This document shows positions 1-6,083 of a DNA stretch of 8,343 nucleotides, in pieces (positions within the stretch are counted from its first letter, which is position 1; every line of letters begins with the position of its first letter). This stretch comes from Opitutia bacterium (lineage in GTDB: Bacteria > Verrucomicrobiota > Verrucomicrobiia > Opitutales > UBA953): contig CANHRV010000037.1 of NCBI GenBank assembly GCA_947463395.1, forward strand, positions 1 through 8,343, in the 5' to 3' direction. Made by a program: the position numbers and the translations under genes. The notes beneath the pieces are model-generated. The model made no database searches. It saw only the letters and a list, made by a program, of their open reading frames with translations, and had not been told where the DNA came from.

Positions 1-132
1 ATCAAAACTAGGGCGATAAGAGCGACTGCTCTTGGCAATAGGGTATCCGGCCCTAGCAAATAATTGCAGGGTGGCTTCCTCTAAGCTGCCCTTGGGCAGG
101 CCAAGCATTAATTTCAAGGTTTCTGGGCTCAT
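1..132 (-). CDS. hisG: ATP phosphoribosyltransferase, N-terminal part (cut by window edge)
   Basis: Translating the minus strand from the left edge gives an open frame that contains LGLPKGSLEEATLQLF, then RAGYPI and SSRSYRPSFD. This matches the opening of HisG, where LPKGSL and the SRSYxPxxD stretch form the first part of the catalytic domain. HisG joins ATP and PRPP in the first step of histidine synthesis in the cytoplasm. Only the first 44 or so residues are inside the window, so the short (HisZ-dependent) and long forms cannot be told apart. The start is uncertain. ATG at 132 gives a normal-length lead-in (MSPETLK). ATG at 174 would add 14 residues and has AGGTGAG about 11 bases upstream. 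ATG at 108 is also possible. An in-frame TGA lies just above 174. The gene is divergent from the lipoprotein gene. Identity is quite secure; start and length are not. Confidence 0.85.
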   Translation of the reverse strand, partial: MSPETLKLMLGLPKGSLEEATLQLFARAGYPIAKSSRSYRPSFD

Positions 133-181
133 TAGGCTATCGAAGAAGTCGAGGCTGGCCTTTCTCGCAAGCATTAAGGGG

Positions 182-212
182 TTGACTCACCTGACTCTCA
201 GAGGGATTTTAA
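182..212 (+). promoter_or_regulatory. Possible sigma70-type promoter for the lipoprotein gene
   Basis: TTGACT at 182-187 matches five of six bases of the -35 consensus. It lies in the short divergent gap between hisG and the lipoprotein gene. The -10 element at normal spacing is poor: GATTTT at 205-210 (17-base spacer) or TTTTAA at 207-212 (19-base spacer) each match only three of six. If real, the leader would be only about 15 bases long, which fits a gene lacking a Shine-Dalgarno motif. Confidence 0.25.
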
Positions 213-231
213 GGGCTTAATCCACTGTTTT

Positions 232-747
232 ATGCAGCGCTTCTTAGTTATCCTGTCCGCCTCTTTATTGTTAACGGCATGTGAGGATTTTTCGGATGAT
301 TACGATTCGGCAGACATTTTTGAAGATACGGGTCATGAAATGGTGGCTGAAAAGAAGCCAGCACCTAAGCCTAAAAAGGTTGTTGATTCTAATGATTACA
401 GCGTTGCGACTCGCTTCTCTTGGGAATCGAAGTCTGCTGCCAAATCTTCTCGTGGCGCCTCGGTAGAAATGGTTGCGGTTGAGCCTCCCAAGGAATCGGA
501 CAAAGCCATCGTCATTTCGATTCGCGAATCCGAGGGGTTGATTGCCCTCGCTCGATCGGAAAAGCCCGAACTCTTCACCCGCTTGCAACTCGTTAAGGAG
601 GGCAAGCTCTTGCTCGTCGAAGTTATTTCCGTGAACGATACTCAAATCGTTGCTAACATTCTCCCTAATCAGTTGAAGTCGGCTCATCTCATGGCAGGTG
701 ATTTGGTTACCTGCAATGCGGTGGTTGCTTCAACGCATTCCGAGTAA
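232..747 (+). CDS. Putative lipoprotein with C-terminal small beta domain
   Basis: The 171-residue product begins with a short basic n-region, a hydrophobic core and the lipobox LTAC, with the lipidated Cys at residue 17. It is therefore probably a signal-peptidase-II lipoprotein of the envelope. After the Cys comes a strongly acidic stretch (18-39), a Lys/Pro-rich linker (41-50), a Ser/Lys-rich part and then a folded-looking region (about 92-165) of alternating hydrophobic residues ending in a GDLV motif. That layout resembles small beta domains of the type 'V-x-I-..-G-L-I-x-L ... AxI..G..xxGDxV' seen in many Gram-negative envelope proteins, but I cannot name the family. Residue 232 is the first start in frame and places the signal peptide correctly. 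No Shine-Dalgarno is visible. The gene stands alone, divergent from hisG and followed by its own terminator. A 138-codon minus-strand frame inside it is judged a shadow. Confidence 0.8.
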   Translation: MQRFLVILSASLLLTACEDFSDDYDSADIFEDTGHEMVAEKKPAPKPKKVVDSNDYSVATRFSWESKSAAKSSRGASVEMVAVEPPKESDKAIVISIRESEGLIALARSEKPELFTRLQLVKEGKLLLVEVISVNDTQIVANILPNQLKSAHLMAGDLVTCNAVVASTHSE

Positions 748-778
748 ATCGGCTGCGTCACAGTGCCGAGACAGAAGG

Positions 779-809
779 ACCCGCCGAAAGACACACGGCG
801 GGTTTTTTT
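779..809 (+). terminator. Rho-independent terminator after the lipoprotein gene
   Basis: CCCGCCG (780-786) pairs perfectly with CGGCGGG (796-802) around a 9-base loop. The A at 779 can add one more pair with the first T. The stem is followed at once by seven Ts (803-809). It lies 32 bases after the stop codon and ends the lipoprotein transcript, separating it from the chaperone/cofactor unit downstream. Confidence 0.88.
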
Positions 810-836
810 GTTCAATAAATCAGAGTTTTTAGGCCT

Positions 837-842
837 TATTAT
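837..842 (+). promoter_or_regulatory. Candidate -10 element before the AsmA-like/grpE unit
   Basis: TATTAT matches five of six bases of the -10 consensus. It sits in the AT-rich gap between the terminator and the first gene of the long plus-strand unit, where a promoter is expected. No good -35 lies at normal spacing: TTCAAT at 811-816 would need a 20-base spacer. No CIRCE-type inverted repeat (TTAGCACTC-N9-GAGTGCTAA) is visible here, so HrcA control of the grpE-dnaJ unit is not supported. Confidence 0.2.
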
Positions 843-893
843 GTCCTCCATTGACCAATTAAGGTGGCACGGCTAGTGCTGAAATTTACGACT

Positions 894-1679
894 ATGGCTA
901 ATTCTAAACAACCCTCACGTTTCGGCGTCGTGTCGCGACGACTCCTTAAGCTATTCGCCGGGGGCTTTATTTTTTTGATTTTAATCAGCGTGGTTGGACT
1001 TTGGCTCGCGGGTCGTTTTGCCCCTAACCTTTTAGATGCGGTGCTCTCGTCCAAGGCTGGAGCCGGTCTAACATGCGAAACCAATCAAACCAATCTTTTG
1101 GTCGGACGTCTAAGTTTAGAAAATTTCCAGGTGACCAACCCTAATCGTTGGAAGGAAAAATCTTTCCTTAAGGTGAAATCTCTCAAGGTCGATTTAAACC
1201 CTCTCTCGTTTATTGGTGGAGGAACACGCCGTATTCAACAATTAGAATGCGATATCGATGAGTTAGTTTTAGTTGGTTCAAGAAGTTATATGAAAGATAA
1301 TAATGCTCAGGACATCCTGCGTGGCCTGAAAGGTGCAAGCACGACCGCGGCCGCATCGGAAGTTAAGTCCGAGGCAAGCCCAGCGGATGATGCCAAGAAA
1401 TCATTTTTTATCGGCAACGCGCGAATCCGTGTTGGTCATGTAAAAATTATTGTCGAAACGGAAGGGCGCGCTCCCGAAGTCATTTTGGATCGTGAATTTA
1501 ATTTTGTTTTTGAAGCCAAAAACGTAACAGAAAAAAATCTTAATCAAACCGTGACGATTCCCTTAGGGGCCCAGGCTTTAGCCAGCGTCGCCGTTGTGGC
1601 TCCACGTTTATCGATGGAAATCGCCAATCATGAGTTAAGAAAATCTATCACCGAAAAACTTTTGGGCGAAAAAAAATAA
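894..1679 (+). CDS. Short AsmA-like membrane-anchored protein of unknown function
   Basis: With the ATG start the product has 261 residues: a basic N-terminus (about 1-19), one transmembrane helix (about 20-40) and a non-cytoplasmic remainder. Residues about 60-128 contain a repeat of the AsmA/DUF748 style: a buried strand (LLVGRLSLENFQV), then TNPNRW, then FLKVKSLKVDLNPLSF, then a strand of the 'Q-L-x-x-D-I-D-E-L-V-L-V' type. A low-complexity Ala/Ser/Glu linker (about 147-168) follows, and then a second strand-rich region. AsmA-family proteins are envelope proteins linked to outer-membrane lipid balance and are usually far longer. This one keeps only one or two units. The open frame extends back to a GTG at 864, adding 10 residues. 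I prefer ATG at 894 because it directly gives a basic N-terminus before the helix. It is first in the unit, 4 bases before grpE. The cellular role is not known. Confidence 0.72.
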   Translation: MANSKQPSRFGVVSRRLLKLFAGGFIFLILISVVGLWLAGRFAPNLLDAVLSSKAGAGLTCETNQTNLLVGRLSLENFQVTNPNRWKEKSFLKVKSLKVDLNPLSFIGGGTRRIQQLECDIDELVLVGSRSYMKDNNAQDILRGLKGASTTAAASEVKSEASPADDAKKSFFIGNARIRVGHVKIIVETEGRAPEVILDREFNFVFEAKNVTEKNLNQTVTIPLGAQALASVAVVAPRLSMEIANHELRKSITEKLLGEKK

Positions 1680-1683
1680 GATT

Positions 1684-2196
1684 ATGTCCGACGATACTCC
1701 TTCTGATGCCATTCCCCCTGTTTCTCCTGAACTAACCCGTGTGAGCGAGTTGGAGACGGAGGTTGCACGTCTGCGCGATGCGCTGTTGCGCAGCCAGGCT
1801 GATCAACAAAATCAACAAAAACGTCACCAGCGCGACCGCGAGGATTTGCGCAAATATGCTACAGCCTCTTTCATTGAAGACCTCTTGCCTTCACTCGATG
1901 CCCTCTCTTTGGGGCTCGTGGCTGCTAATGGTCAGAGCGAGGGCAAGGCAGTCGCCGAAGGATTTCGCATGGCGATTCAACAACTACGTCAAACGCTCCA
2001 AACGCATGGTTTGGTTGAGTTGAATCCTGCTCAAGAGGTATTTAATCCCGCTCAACATGAAGCGGTTGCACAACAACCCAGTGAAACAGTGCCCGAAGGA
2101 ACCATTATCCAAGTGGCTCGCGTGGGTTGGGCTTTGCATGAGCGCGTCTTACGTCCCGCATCCGTGATTGTTTCCTCTGGTCCAGCCTCCGCTTAA
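1684..2196 (+). CDS. grpE: Nucleotide exchange factor GrpE
   Basis: GrpE is the cytoplasmic dimeric factor that releases ADP from DnaK. The 170-residue product has the family layout. An acidic, disordered N-terminus (1-20) is followed by a long coiled coil (about 20-60) rich in Glu, Arg and Gln. Next comes the helical-bundle motif DREDLRKYATASFIEDLLPSLD (given as positions 51-72). The C-terminal beta domain follows, with FNPAQHEAV (120-128), EGTIIQVARVGW (138-149) and the closing RVLRPASVIV (154-163). The last motif normally reads GYxLxxRVLRPA; here Tyr is replaced by Trp (G148-W149), a mild change. Length is usual for the family. It starts 4 bases after the AsmA-like gene and ends 5 bases before dnaJ, so the two co-chaperones are almost certainly co-transcribed. 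There is no dnaK or hrcA in the window. No Shine-Dalgarno precedes the ATG. Confidence 0.96.
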   Translation: MSDDTPSDAIPPVSPELTRVSELETEVARLRDALLRSQADQQNQQKRHQRDREDLRKYATASFIEDLLPSLDALSLGLVAANGQSEGKAVAEGFRMAIQQLRQTLQTHGLVELNPAQEVFNPAQHEAVAQQPSETVPEGTIIQVARVGWALHERVLRPASVIVSSGPASA

Positions 2197-2201
2197 TTTT
2201 T

Positions 2202-3329
2202 ATGGCAGAAGATTATTACACGATTCTAGGCATCGCCAAAAACGCTTCTCCCGAAGAGATTAAAAAAGCCTATCGTAAAAAAGCGATGGAGTTTCACCCC
2301 GACCGGAATAAGGGGAGTAAAGAAGCAGAAGAAAAATTTAAAAAGGTTTCACGCGCTTATGAAGTTCTCTCGGATGAACAAAAGCGTAAACTTTATGATG
2401 CTCATGGAGAAGCGGCCTTTGAACAAGGAGGTCCAGGCGGTCCTGGAGCAGGTCGTGGAGGATTCCGCGGAGCCGATCCGATGGACATCTTTAATCAGAT
2501 GTTTGGCGGAGGTAATCCATTTAGCGATATGTTTGGCGGAGGCGGGTCACAGGAAAGCACTGGGGAAGATTTACGTCATGATATCAAACTGACTTTAGAA
2601 GAAGCAGCGAGTGGCGTTAGCCGTAAAATTACTTATCGAAAGCATGTCACTTGTGCGAAGTGTTCAGGTTCAGGAGCCGAGCCAGGTTCAAAGAAGAGTC
2701 GTTGTCCAACCTGTCATGGCCAAGGTCACATTGTTCGTTCCTCGGGTCTCTTTGCCATGCGTCAGGTCTGTCCGACTTGCCAAGGCGAAGGAGAGAAAAT
2801 TGAAAAGCCCTGTAAGGCTTGCGCTGGCGAGGGTCGTGTTGTCGCTGAGCATTCGGTGGATATTAAGATTCCGCCAGGGGTTGATAGTGGCACACGACTA
2901 CGTTCCACAGGCAATGGATCCGCGGGTCGTCGTAATGCGGAAGCAGGGGATCTCTACGTGGTCATCACGGTTCTTGAGCATGAACTCTTCGAGCGTGATG
3001 GAGATGATTTAGCCTGTTCTGTTCCCGTTAAGTTTTCTGTCGCTACCCTGGGAGGTTCGATTGAAGTACCTAAATTAAAAGGGAAAACCCTCTTAAAGAT
3101 TCCCGCTGGCACTCAAGGGGGAACCATTTTCCGTCTCAAAGGCGAGGGTATGCCTAGTTTGCGTGGAGGTGGATCGGGTGACTTGTTAGTGCGGGTCGAC
3201 ATTGATGTGCCTAAGAAGTTGTCGGAGGAACAGAAAGAGGCATTAAAAGCCTACGCTCACGTTTCGGGCGATGCAGTGACGCCTGTCTCCGACTCGTGGA
3301 AAAATAAATTTAAACGATTCTTCGGCTAA
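2202..3329 (+). CDS. dnaJ: Chaperone protein DnaJ (type I Hsp40)
   Basis: All type I Hsp40 parts are present in order in the 375 residues. The J domain (about 4-68) carries the catalytic HPD at 32-34, which triggers DnaK ATP hydrolysis. A Gly/Phe-rich region (about 75-118) follows, with MFGGG repeated. Four zinc motifs of CxxCxGxG type have Cys pairs at 151/154, 168/171, 190/193 and 204/207, making two zinc sites. The C-terminal substrate-binding domains run from about 215 to 340, with IPPGVDSGTRLR at 223-234 and IPAGTQGG at 300-307. A short tail rich in Lys/Phe ends the protein. In the cytoplasm it delivers unfolded clients to DnaK and works with GrpE, encoded 5 bases upstream. Length and motifs are entirely ordinary. 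The ATG has no visible Shine-Dalgarno; the bases before it are T-rich (AATTTTT). Confidence 0.98.
   Translation: MAEDYYTILGIAKNASPEEIKKAYRKKAMEFHPDRNKGSKEAEEKFKKVSRAYEVLSDEQKRKLYDAHGEAAFEQGGPGGPGAGRGGFRGADPMDIFNQMFGGGNPFSDMFGGGGSQESTGEDLRHDIKLTLEEAASGVSRKITYRKHVTCAKCSGSGAEPGSKKSRCPTCHGQGHIVRSSGLFAMRQVCPTCQGEGEKIEKPCKACAGEGRVVAEHSVDIKIPPGVDSGTRLRSTGNGSAGRRNAEAGDLYVVITVLEHELFERDGDDLACSVPVKFSVATLGGSIEVPKLKGKTLLKIPAGTQGGTIFRLKGEGMPSLRGGGSGDLLVRVDIDVPKKLSEEQKEALKAYAHVSGDAVTPVSDSWKNKFKRFFG
2499..2542 (+). repeat. dnaJ: 14-bp direct repeat in the DnaJ Gly/Phe region
   Basis: ATGTTTGGCGGAGG occurs at 2499-2512 and again at 2529-2542, exactly 30 bases (10 codons) apart. It encodes MFGGG twice in the Gly/Phe linker. 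The in-frame spacing fits a small internal duplication in a flexible linker, a common pattern for Hsp40 proteins. Confidence 0.8.
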
Positions 3330-3366
3330 CCCTTGCCCACGAACACGAGTGACTTAATGTTTTTTA

Positions 3367-4293
3367 ATGCCTCGTGACCCTGGCCAAACCCATCGACTCA
3401 TTCGTCGCTTACGTTGGGACGAATTAGACCGAGACTGGTTGAGAAATCTGGTGCTTTTAGCACGCGAGGAAGATTTAAATGGGGGTGGCTTGTTAGATAA
3501 GCCAATCCGGCCTGGCGATCCGTCAACGGAGATTCTTGGATCCATCGGTCGTGCACGAGCTCAATGCGTTGCTCGAGGAAAGATGGTAGTCGCAGGTCTC
3601 CCTCTTGTGGAAATTATTTTGGAAGTTTTCGGCGGGACTTGTCGGGTTCAGCCACGCGTTGCCGACGGCGATAGCGTTTCAGCTGGGACAATTTTGGCTG
3701 AATTGGAAGGCCCTGCTCAAGACCTGCTCACCGCAGAGCGAATGCTCCTCAATTTTTTCCAACGTCTTTCAGGCGTGGCCACGCAAACTCACCTTTACGT
3801 GCAAGCTTTGGGGTCTTCGCCAACTCGTTTATTAGATACGCGAAAAACCACTCCTGGTTTTCGCTTACTGGAAAAGTATGCGGTGGGTCAGGGCGGGGGC
3901 TACAATCATCGTCTAGGTCTTTATGATCGCATTATGGTGAAAGATAATCATCTCGCTGCCAGTGGAGCGAGTGCCGCGGAACGTCTGACAGATTTAGTCA
4001 TTCGCGCTCGGCAAGCTCGTCCCGATTTATTGGTGGAGGTTGAGGTGGATCATCTTTCGCAAATTCAACCTGTTCTTCAAGCTGGGGCGGATATTGTGTT
4101 ATTGGATAATTTTACTCTGCCACAATTACGCGAGGCGGTGAGTCTCCTGCGTGGAAAAGCTTGGTCGGAAGTGAGTGGTGGAGTTAATTTACAAACGTTG
4201 CCACTCATCGGCGAAATCGCACCCGATTTTGTCTCTGCTGGTGCTTTAACTCATGCTGCTCCTTGGGCGGATATTGGACTCGATTGGCGATAA
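3367..4293 (+). CDS. nadC: Nicotinate-nucleotide pyrophosphorylase (quinolinate phosphoribosyltransferase)
   Basis: NadC converts quinolinate and PRPP to nicotinate mononucleotide, CO2 and pyrophosphate, the committed step of de novo NAD synthesis in the cytoplasm. The 308 residues show the type II PRTase layout. An N-terminal sandwich domain starts with EEDLNGGGLLD (34-44). The family helix ERMLLNFFQRLSGVAT lies at 124-139. The alpha/beta barrel then shows DTRKTTPGFR (157-166), GGGYNHRLGLYDR (176-188), VKDNH (191-195), VEVEVD (223-228), LLDN (245-248), SGGV (270-273) and SAGALTHAAPWADIGL (290-305). All substrate-binding basic residues I can recognise are kept. The ATG at 3367 is preceded by a T tract and not by a Shine-Dalgarno. 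An out-of-frame ATG at 3357 opens a 6-codon frame overlapping this start. The gene lies 37 bases after dnaJ and 3 bases before birA. No other de novo NAD gene (nadA, nadB) is in the window. Confidence 0.97.
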   Translation: MPRDPGQTHRLIRRLRWDELDRDWLRNLVLLAREEDLNGGGLLDKPIRPGDPSTEILGSIGRARAQCVARGKMVVAGLPLVEIILEVFGGTCRVQPRVADGDSVSAGTILAELEGPAQDLLTAERMLLNFFQRLSGVATQTHLYVQALGSSPTRLLDTRKTTPGFRLLEKYAVGQGGGYNHRLGLYDRIMVKDNHLAASGASAAERLTDLVIRARQARPDLLVEVEVDHLSQIQPVLQAGADIVLLDNFTLPQLREAVSLLRGKAWSEVSGGVNLQTLPLIGEIAPDFVSAGALTHAAPWADIGLDWR

Positions 4294-4296
4294 CCA

Positions 4297-5286
4297 ATGG
4301 CTGATTTAGATAGCAGTCTATTGTGCAGTTTTTTGGCGGCAGGTAATCAGCCTGTGAGTGGAGACCGTTTGGCGAAAGAACTCGGCGTTTCACGCGTTGC
4401 GATTTGGAATCGTTTAGAGCGTTTGCGAAATGCGAGGTTTGTTTTTGAAGCTTCGACACGAAAAGGCTATGTGATGAAATCAGTTCCGACAGAAATTTAT
4501 CCAGCCTTAGTCGAAGCACACCTTTTGCGTTTAAAATTTAAGCCCAAATTTGAATTTCTCGCTGAGGTTGATAGTACTAACTCTGAAGCCGAGCGACGTT
4601 TGGCTTCTGGGCAAACAGCGCCCTTTGTGGTTCTTGCTCGTTTGCAAAACTCAGGCCGTGGACGATTGGGGCGGAAATGGCATAGTAGCCATACAGGAAA
4701 CCTTTATCTTTCACTCGCCTTTCGTCCTTTAATTGCTCCCGAACGATTAAAACCATTTACGCTCTGGATGGGTTTGGCTCTCTGTGCTCACCTCGAAAAA
4801 ACCTTAGGTATTCGATTAGGATTAAAATGGCCGAATGATCTTTTAGCGCCCGACGGAAGAAAGGTAGCGGGTATGTTGACCGAAGCTCGAATGGATTCGG
4901 ATAGGGTGCGAGAGTGCGTTTTTGGCTTAGGTTTAAATATTACTACGCAGCGCGAGGATTTTCCAGAGGACTTGCGGTATCTGGCCAGTTCTTTGGTGCA
5001 GATTTCGCTGACTCCTTTGGAGATTAATCAAATCGCCGCGGAAATTCTCCAAGCACTTTGGTTGGCCTGGGAGGATTATGAATCGGGTACTTGGCAAAAA
5101 TCGTTCAGAACTTTTTGGGAGCGCTACGATGTTTTAACCGGTAAGGTCGTAAAAGTGGGTTTACTGGGCGAGCCGAAGGAGGGCGTGGTTCAGGGCATCA
5201 ATGATGAAGGGGCACTTCTTTTGCGAAGCCCCGCTGGTTTAACTCAAGTGATTTCCTCGGGTGAGGTTACCTTGCGAAAAGACTGA
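4297..5286 (+). CDS. birA: Bifunctional biotin-protein ligase / probable biotin repressor
   Basis: BirA makes biotinyl-AMP and transfers biotin to a lysine of the biotin carboxyl carrier protein. The 329 residues have three parts. The first is an N-terminal winged helix-turn-helix (about 5-60, with LAKELGVSRVAIWNRLERL and the wing TRKGYVM). The catalytic domain (about 85-215) carries DSTN (92-95), the biotinyl-AMP loop GRGRLGRKW (120-128), KWPND (177-181) and the active Lys in GRKVAGMLTE (K189). A C-terminal SH3-like domain follows (about 280-327). The intact HTH places it in the two-domain-plus class that can also bind biotin operators, although no bio operon is visible here to test that. 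It begins 3 bases after nadC, and its stop lies 44 bases before coaX. birA next to coaX is a recurring arrangement in bacteria and is a fusion in some. Confidence 0.96.
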   Translation: MADLDSSLLCSFLAAGNQPVSGDRLAKELGVSRVAIWNRLERLRNARFVFEASTRKGYVMKSVPTEIYPALVEAHLLRLKFKPKFEFLAEVDSTNSEAERRLASGQTAPFVVLARLQNSGRGRLGRKWHSSHTGNLYLSLAFRPLIAPERLKPFTLWMGLALCAHLEKTLGIRLGLKWPNDLLAPDGRKVAGMLTEARMDSDRVRECVFGLGLNITTQREDFPEDLRYLASSLVQISLTPLEINQIAAEILQALWLAWEDYESGTWQKSFRTFWERYDVLTGKVVKVGLLGEPKEGVVQGINDEGALLLRSPAGLTQVISSGEVTLRKD

Positions 5287-5330
5287 AGGTGCGTTCTTGC
5301 TCTTACGACTCTGCGAGCTAATTTTTCGCT

Positions 5331-6083
5331 GTGGCCATTCTGTGTTTAGATATTGGAAATACTCATGCTCATTGGGGCATGCTCGAAGGTCGGACTGTTT
5401 TGCAACAGGGCGAAGTGGCGACGAAGCAATTCAATGATTCATTCTTGCGCCAATTAGTTTCTGACCACCGCCCTACGGGTATTGCTTTGGCTAGCGTTGT
5501 CCCTGCAGTGACGACGTGGTGTTTGAGTACGTTGGAATCTTTATCCATTCCTTTTCGGCAATTGCGCTACGATAATCTGGTTGGATTAGGGTTTGATTAC
5601 CCTAAACCTGCCGAGGTGGGGCAGGATCGTCTCGCCGATTGTATTGGTGCACAAATGATGGTGGGAGCCCCAGCAATTATTGTTGGAATGGGCACAGCGA
5701 CCACCGTTGATATTTTAACGGAGCGTGGTTATGCGGGTGGTATCATTGCCCCAGGGTTAGGCGTGATGACTCAGTACTTACATGAGCGCACAGCCTTGTT
5801 GCCTGCTTTGAATCCCGATTCACTTTTGGGTGCTCCTGCCATCGGTAAATCCACCGTTGATGCGATGCGCTCGGGCTGTGCTTTGGGCTTTGCGGGAATG
5901 ATCGGTGCTTTACTCGATGGTGTTTCGGCTGAGTTGGTAAAGTCGGGCTCCGTCGCACCTAAAGTGGTGGTGACGGGCGGTGCGGCGATTTATTTGCCAG
6001 CCTCCTGGAAGAATCGCGTATTGCATGAGCCTCATCTAACCCTCTTGGGCTTAGCCGAATTTTATCGACGCACCTCCTTATGA
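5331..6083 (+). CDS. coaX: Type III pantothenate kinase
   Basis: CoaX phosphorylates pantothenate with ATP in the first step of coenzyme A synthesis. The 250 residues show the ASKHA-fold motifs of the type III family. DIGNTHAHWG (7-16) is the phosphate-1 loop. SVVPAV (55-60) and NLVGLGFDY (82-90) follow. VGQDRLAD (96-103) holds the catalytic Asp (D99). GTATTVD (121-127), GGIIAPGLGVM (136-146) and TALLP (154-158) follow, then GKSTVDAMRSG (172-182) and VVVTGGAA (212-219). In the phosphate-2 motif the usual Asp before xGTATT is Gly119 (GGA). The start is GTG at 5331. An in-frame TAA at 5319-5321 lies just upstream, and the next ATG would remove the essential DIGNT loop, so GTG is well supported. 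No Shine-Dalgarno is visible. Its stop overlaps the ATG of the next gene (ATGA). Type III enzymes are typically not inhibited by CoA. Confidence 0.95.
   Translation: MAILCLDIGNTHAHWGMLEGRTVLQQGEVATKQFNDSFLRQLVSDHRPTGIALASVVPAVTTWCLSTLESLSIPFRQLRYDNLVGLGFDYPKPAEVGQDRLADCIGAQMMVGAPAIIVGMGTATTVDILTERGYAGGIIAPGLGVMTQYLHERTALLPALNPDSLLGAPAIGKSTVDAMRSGCALGFAGMIGALLDGVSAELVKSGSVAPKVVVTGGAAIYLPASWKNRVLHEPHLTLLGLAEFYRRTSL

Noticed and set aside
32..220. Plus-strand 62-codon frame at the left edge
   Set aside because: The minus strand here encodes a recognisable HisG N-terminus; the plus-strand frame has no recognisable features and is its shadow.
271..687. Minus-strand 138-codon frame
   Set aside because: It lies inside the lipoprotein gene, which has a clear lipobox and its own terminator. 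The minus frame has no recognisable motif and an odd composition rich in Arg and Asn.
841..876. 12-codon plus-strand frame beginning MSSIDQLRWHG, possible leader peptide
   Set aside because: There is no run of regulatory codons, no attenuator hairpin after it, and it is only as long as chance would give.
810..893. Search for a CIRCE/HrcA operator before the grpE-dnaJ unit
   Set aside because: No TTAGCACTC-type arm or inverted repeat of that form is present.
2430..2450. Hairpin TCCAGG / CCTGGA in dnaJ
   Set aside because: It arises from Gly/Pro codons of the Gly/Phe linker and has no T tract.
5287..5330. Possible terminator or separate promoter between birA and coaX
   Set aside because: Only 4-bp stems (GCTC/GAGC or GCGA/TCGC) are present with a five-T run; too weak to call.
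5586..5605. 7-bp hairpin TTAGGGT / ACCCTAA inside coaX
   Set aside because: It is short, AT-rich in part, has no T tract and encodes a conserved part of the protein, so chance is the simplest reading.
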